From NCBI GenBank assembly GCA_022449705.1, contig JAKURS010000039.1, positions 1-9,063 on the forward strand: 9,063 nt of DNA, read 5' to 3'. The DNA is from Candidatus Poseidoniia archaeon. GTDB taxonomy: Archaea; Thermoplasmatota; Poseidoniia; MGIII; CG-Epi1. The position numbers were made by a program, and so were the translations under genes. Positions 6,264 to 9,063 of the stretch are shown piece after piece. How positions within the stretch are numbered: the first letter of the stretch is position 1; each line of letters starts with the position of its first letter. The notes beneath the pieces are model-generated. The model had not been told where the DNA came from. It saw only the letters and a program-made list of their open reading frames with translations, and did not search any database.

Positions 6264-7429
6264 TTCGAACCTCCGGCGGCGGCGATCGCCTTGCGGGCGC
6301 CATCGTCCATGTCGCCGGCGGTAATCAGCTCCAGTCCTGACTCGTCGAGCATCTTGCGTCCCAGTTCGACATTGGTGCCTTCGAGCCGCACCACCAGCGG
6401 CACGCCGATTTTCACATCGCGAGCGGCGGTAATGATGCCCTCGGCGATGAAGTCGCAACGCATGATACCACCGAAGATGTTGACGAAGATGGCCTCGACG
6501 CCCGGGTCGGAGAGGATGATGCGAAAGCCCTCTGTGACCTGTTCGGCAGTCGCACCGCCGCCTACGTCGAGGAAGTTGGCCGGCTCGCTGCCGTGCAGCT
6601 TGATAAGGTCCATGGTCGCCATTGCGAGGCCAGCTCCGTTGACCATGCAGCCAATCTGGCCGTCAAGCTTGATGTAGTTGAGGCCAGCCGCGCTGGCGCG
6701 CGCCTCAAGCGGCTCTTCGGCAGCGGTGTCGCGCAGCTCAGCCAGTTCAGGATGTCGAAACAGTGCCGAATCATCAAAATTCACCTTGGCATCGAGTGCA
6801 ATCACCCGGTCGTCGCTGGTGATGACCAACGGATTGATTTCGACAATCGAGCAGTCCAGCTCCTGCCCGAGGCGGGCCAGTGTGAGCATGAACTCGACTG
6901 CGCGGTCAACCTGCTTCCCCTCGAGCGCCAGCCCCTGCGCCAGCTCGCGGGCTGCCTCCACGGGCAGAACACCGTCCGGTTCCAGGTACGCCTTTAGTAT
7001 TTTCTCAGGGGTAGCTGCGGCGACTTCCTCGATTTCGACGCCGCCTTCGGTGGACGCCATCATCACCATGCGCTCGCTGTCCCTGTCAAGCACCATCCCG
7101 AGGTATAGCTCGCGCGCGATGTCGCAGCCCGCCTCGACGTAGACTGCCCGCACGGCGACGCCCTCCGGACCGGTCTGCGGCGTCACTAGCTGCGAGCCGA
7201 GCAACGCCTCCGCAGCGTCGTGCACCTCGTCAGGAGTGCGGCATAGCCGAATGCCGCCGCCCTTGCCACGGCCGCCGGCATGCACCTGCGCCTTGACCAC
7301 CCACAGTTCGCCGCCCAGCGCCTTGCAGGCCGCTTCCGCCTCGCCGGCGGTTAGCGCCAGCTGCCCCTGCTGGGTGGCGACGCCGTAGTCGCGGAAAAGT
7401 GCCTTGGCTTGGTACTCGTGGATGTTCAC
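6260..7429 (-). CDS. sucC: Succinyl-CoA ligase (NDP-forming) beta subunit
   Basis: 389 aa from a GTG at 7429, matching E. coli SucC in length and beginning VNIHEYQAKALF like other family members. An ATG at 7492 would add 21 residues with no family resemblance that cross the TATA-like box, so it is rejected. Seen: ATP-grasp nucleotide-binding fold with KAQVHAGGRGKGGG (46-59); STEGGVEIEEVA (126-137); EINPLV with Glu197; GCMVNGAGLAMATMD (260-274); SEPANFLDVGGGAT (281-294); and NIFGGIMRCD (317-326). Residue 20 aligns without gaps to the base-contacting position and is Gln, as in GTP-specific animal enzymes, where E. coli and ATP-specific animal enzymes have Pro. No Shine-Dalgarno motif precedes the start. 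First gene of sucCD. Confidence 0.96.
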   Translation of the reverse strand: MNIHEYQAKALFRDYGVATQQGQLALTAGEAEAACKALGGELWVVKAQVHAGGRGKGGGIRLCRTPDEVHDAAEALLGSQLVTPQTGPEGVAVRAVYVEAGCDIARELYLGMVLDRDSERMVMMASTEGGVEIEEVAAATPEKILKAYLEPDGVLPVEAARELAQGLALEGKQVDRAVEFMLTLARLGQELDCSIVEINPLVITSDDRVIALDAKVNFDDSALFRHPELAELRDTAAEEPLEARASAAGLNYIKLDGQIGCMVNGAGLAMATMDLIKLHGSEPANFLDVGGGATAEQVTEGFRIILSDPGVEAIFVNIFGGIMRCDFIAEGIITAARDVKIGVPLVVRLEGTNVELGRKMLDESGLELITAGDMDDGARKAIAAAGGSK

Positions 7430-7446
7430 GTTGCGTGCATTCAGTC

Positions 7447-7472
7447 GGTGTTTAAGACGCTGTGTAAACACC
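7447..7472. promoter_or_regulatory. Perfect 8-bp inverted repeat, candidate operator
   Basis: GGTGTTTA (7447-7454) is mirrored by TAAACACC (7465-7472) with a 10-base spacer. Left arm overlaps the proposed sucC TATA-like box, and the right arm ends three bases before the LVIVD gene's box. A dimeric repressor or activator bound here could control both divergent genes. Function is inferred from position and symmetry only. Confidence 0.5.
7450..7456 (-). promoter_or_regulatory. TATA-like box of sucCD
   Basis: Minus strand reads CTTAAAC, centred 24 bases before the sucC GTG. This is slightly closer than at the other genes in the window but still fits a start of transcription at or near the GTG. 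GTTATAAC farther upstream could also serve the minus strand. Confidence 0.45.
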
Positions 7473-7475
7473 AAG

Positions 7476-7483
7476 GTTATAAC
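7476..7483 (+). promoter_or_regulatory. TATA-like box of the LVIVD-repeat gene
   Basis: GTTATAAC is the strongest TATA-like element in the window. Its centre lies 25-26 bases before the ATG at 7505, and no Shine-Dalgarno motif follows, so a leaderless transcript is expected. The motif is its own reverse complement and could in principle direct transcription both ways. Confidence 0.6.
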
Positions 7484-7504
7484 ACTACACACTCTCCTCA
7501 GAGA

Positions 7505-9063
7505 ATGGCCACCTTGTCAGGAAGGCCAGTTGCTGTCCTACTGGTCCTGCTTTTTCTTGGATCCCTTTTCCCTTTCCAGTCCAGTGGTGCGACCTACCTT
7601 GATGAAGGTCGTGGAGGCGGCTCTGACAACGTTGAGATAACCTGGCAGGGCGCACCAGCACCGGGGAATGCGATGGACGTGGATGTCTCCGGTGATTACG
7701 TCTTCATTGCTGCCAGTTCGGGCCTTCTGATAGTGAATATCAGCAATGCTGACGAGCTGAGTGAAACAGCCTTCATCGACCTGCCGGGCGCCATAGGTGC
7801 GGTTACTGTCGCTGGGAGCTATGCTTGCGTGGCCGCTGGAGAGCAGGGACTCCACATGGTTGACATCTCCGACCCTGAATATCCGGCCCTGGTAGGAAAC
7901 TACGACAGCCCCGGCTTCACCGAGGACGTGGCAGTCGCCGGCTCCTATGCCTATGTGGCGGATGGCAGCGAGGGGCTGCGGGTGGTGGACATCAGCGACC
8001 CATACAGCCCGCAGGAGATAGGAGTCTACCGCACCGGCACCAGCTACGTCGAGAGCGTGGCGGTCTCCGGCAACTATGCCTACCTGGCCGACAGCCTGCG
8101 CGGCTTCCGGATAGTAGACATATCTGACAACACCCGTCCCAAGAAGACGGGAGACCTTGACGTGGCTGGCACCAGCGACGGCATCGATGTCAGTGGTGAC
8201 TGGGTCTACATCGCTGACGGCGAGGGTGGATTGCGCATAATCACCGTGGAGGACAAGGAAACTCCCTACGAGGTCCACACCTACGTCACACCGGGCTACG
8301 CCCATGCAGTGGTCGCCACGGTGGACCGCGCCTACGTGGCGGATGGCACCAACGGACTGATGGTGCTGGACATGACCACTAAGACCGCCCCGCGGGTAAT
8401 CGACACATACGACACCTCCGGCGAGGCGCGTGACCTCGTGCTGGCGTCAGACTTCACCTATGTTGCCGACTACAATCGCGGCATGCGCGTCATCAGCATG
8501 GATCACCCCGGAACCTTCTCCGAGGTAGGCAGCTATGACAACTACGGCAAAGCCTACGGCCTTGCCGTTGTGGGCGACCTGCTCTACGTGGCGGATGGCC
8601 TAGCTGGCCTGCGCATCCTGGACACCACCGATCCCTATGCACTGGAAGAGGTAGGATACATCGACACTCCCGGTACTGCCCACCGCGTGGAGGTGCAGGG
8701 AGACTACGCCTTCGTGGTTGATACCTATTATGAATACGATGGTAGTGAAGGTTTCGACTGCTCGGAAAGTGAGGATAGGAACTGCGGCCTGCACATCTTC
8801 GATGTTTCCAATCCGGCACGGCCATTGTGGGTGGCAAGCTACGAGACGCCAGGGCAGACCGCCGGTCTGACGGTGGCGGGCGACTATGCCTACATCGCTG
8901 ACGGCTCCGAGGGGCTGCGGGTGCTGGACATCAGTAACCCGGGCCACCCGCGGGAGGTGGGCAGCTATGACACCTACGGCTACGCTGACGACGTTGAGGT
9001 GCGGCAGGTGGCTGACGGCCACCTCTACGCCTACATGGCCGATGGCGACCGGGGATTGCGCAT
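7505..9063 (+). CDS. Secreted LVIVD-repeat beta-propeller protein, C-terminus outside window
   Basis: 519 codons are visible with no stop before the window ends. An N-terminal signal sequence is apparent: Arg7, then a hydrophobic run at about 9-24, with cleavage plausible near residues 27-30. The rest is a tandem array of LVIVD repeats of the form GLRVVDISDP...VAGSYAYVADGSE, with unit starts at residues 73, 115, 157, 200, 242, 284, 326, 368, 428, 470 and 517. Spacing is 42-43 residues except in two units. Unit 8 carries an 18-residue acidic insertion (about 407-425, with Cys419 and a following Cys427), and unit 10 is five residues longer. LVIVD repeats are thought to fold as beta-propeller blades in surface proteins of bacteria and archaea; ligand and function are unknown. 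Ten or more blades would suggest two propellers or one that extends past the window. Confidence 0.9.
   Translation, partial: MATLSGRPVAVLLVLLFLGSLFPFQSSGATYLDEGRGGGSDNVEITWQGAPAPGNAMDVDVSGDYVFIAASSGLLIVNISNADELSETAFIDLPGAIGAVTVAGSYACVAAGEQGLHMVDISDPEYPALVGNYDSPGFTEDVAVAGSYAYVADGSEGLRVVDISDPYSPQEIGVYRTGTSYVESVAVSGNYAYLADSLRGFRIVDISDNTRPKKTGDLDVAGTSDGIDVSGDWVYIADGEGGLRIITVEDKETPYEVHTYVTPGYAHAVVATVDRAYVADGTNGLMVLDMTTKTAPRVIDTYDTSGEARDLVLASDFTYVADYNRGMRVISMDHPGTFSEVGSYDNYGKAYGLAVVGDLLYVADGLAGLRILDTTDPYALEEVGYIDTPGTAHRVEVQGDYAFVVDTYYEYDGSEGFDCSESEDRNCGLHIFDVSNPARPLWVASYETPGQTAGLTVAGDYAYIADGSEGLRVLDISNPGHPREVGSYDTYGYADDVEVRQVADGHLYAYMADGDRGLR

Noticed and set aside
5835..6677. Plus-strand open frame of 280 codons across the sucD/sucC junction
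   Set aside because: It is antisense to two conserved enzymes with active-site residues intact, crosses their junction and ends in Ser/Met/Pro-rich low-information sequence.
7430..7492. Longer sucC start at the ATG at 7492
   Set aside because: The extra 21 residues have no counterpart in the family and include the TATA-like box and inverted repeat. The GTG at 7429 gives the standard NIHEYQ start and 389-aa length.
7538..8305. Minus-strand open frame of 255 codons opposite the LVIVD gene
   Set aside because: It is a periodic shadow of the repeat array (recurring VVRYV/DVHHPQ-like segments), while the sense strand has a signal peptide, TATA-like box and clear LVIVD units.

Overview
The window is a GC-rich stretch of an archaeal chromosome. 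The archaeal call rests on two information-processing genes, a Gar1-type H/ACA snoRNP protein and a TFIIB-type transcription factor (TFB) with zinc ribbon and two cyclin folds. It is supported by transcription signals: five AT-rich TATA-like boxes, each centred about 24-27 nt upstream of a start codon, which implies leaderless transcripts. The lipobox lipoprotein and the LVIVD-repeat surface protein would suit a marine Euryarchaeota/Thermoplasmatota lineage (Marine Group II/III-like), but that placement is inference and weak.

Layout. Positions 1-2699 (minus strand) hold a succinate dehydrogenase operon in the order sdhC (single five-helix membrane anchor), sdhA (flavoprotein), sdhB (only its first 21 codons lie in the window). 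A 70-odd-base divergent promoter region separates it from a plus-strand secreted lipoprotein with Asp-box repeats (2776-4320). The lipoprotein's stop codon is shared, through a CTAG palindrome, with the stop of the convergent TFB gene. TFB (4317-5132) is preceded by and overlaps gar1 (5129-5353). Upstream of gar1, also on the minus strand, are sucD and sucC (5400-7429), the two subunits of succinyl-CoA ligase. A second divergent promoter region (7430-7504), with a perfect 8-bp inverted repeat, leads to a plus-strand secreted LVIVD-repeat protein that runs off the window.

How the genes fit. SucCD and SdhABC catalyse consecutive steps of the TCA cycle (succinyl-CoA to succinate, succinate to fumarate), so the locus is a split TCA cluster with a gar1-tfb pair and a surface lipoprotein lying between. 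Within each operon the genes overlap by 1-4 nt (TGATG or ATGA). Downstream genes carry Shine-Dalgarno motifs (clear GGAGG-type for sdhA, sdhB and sucD, weaker for tfb), while first genes have none, so two modes of translation initiation appear side by side.

Main points for a second look: an actinobacterial-Sdh1-like anchor with paired Cys/His motifs; a Glu in the SdhA flavin pocket where E. coli SDH has Gln; a Gln at the SucC position that sets GTP preference in animal enzymes; a short TFB lacking the B-reader/linker region; a sharp low-GC island inside the lipoprotein gene; and a candidate operator between sucC and the LVIVD gene. No RNA genes, CRISPR arrays or mobile elements were seen, and no gene-free stretch exceeds 80 bases.
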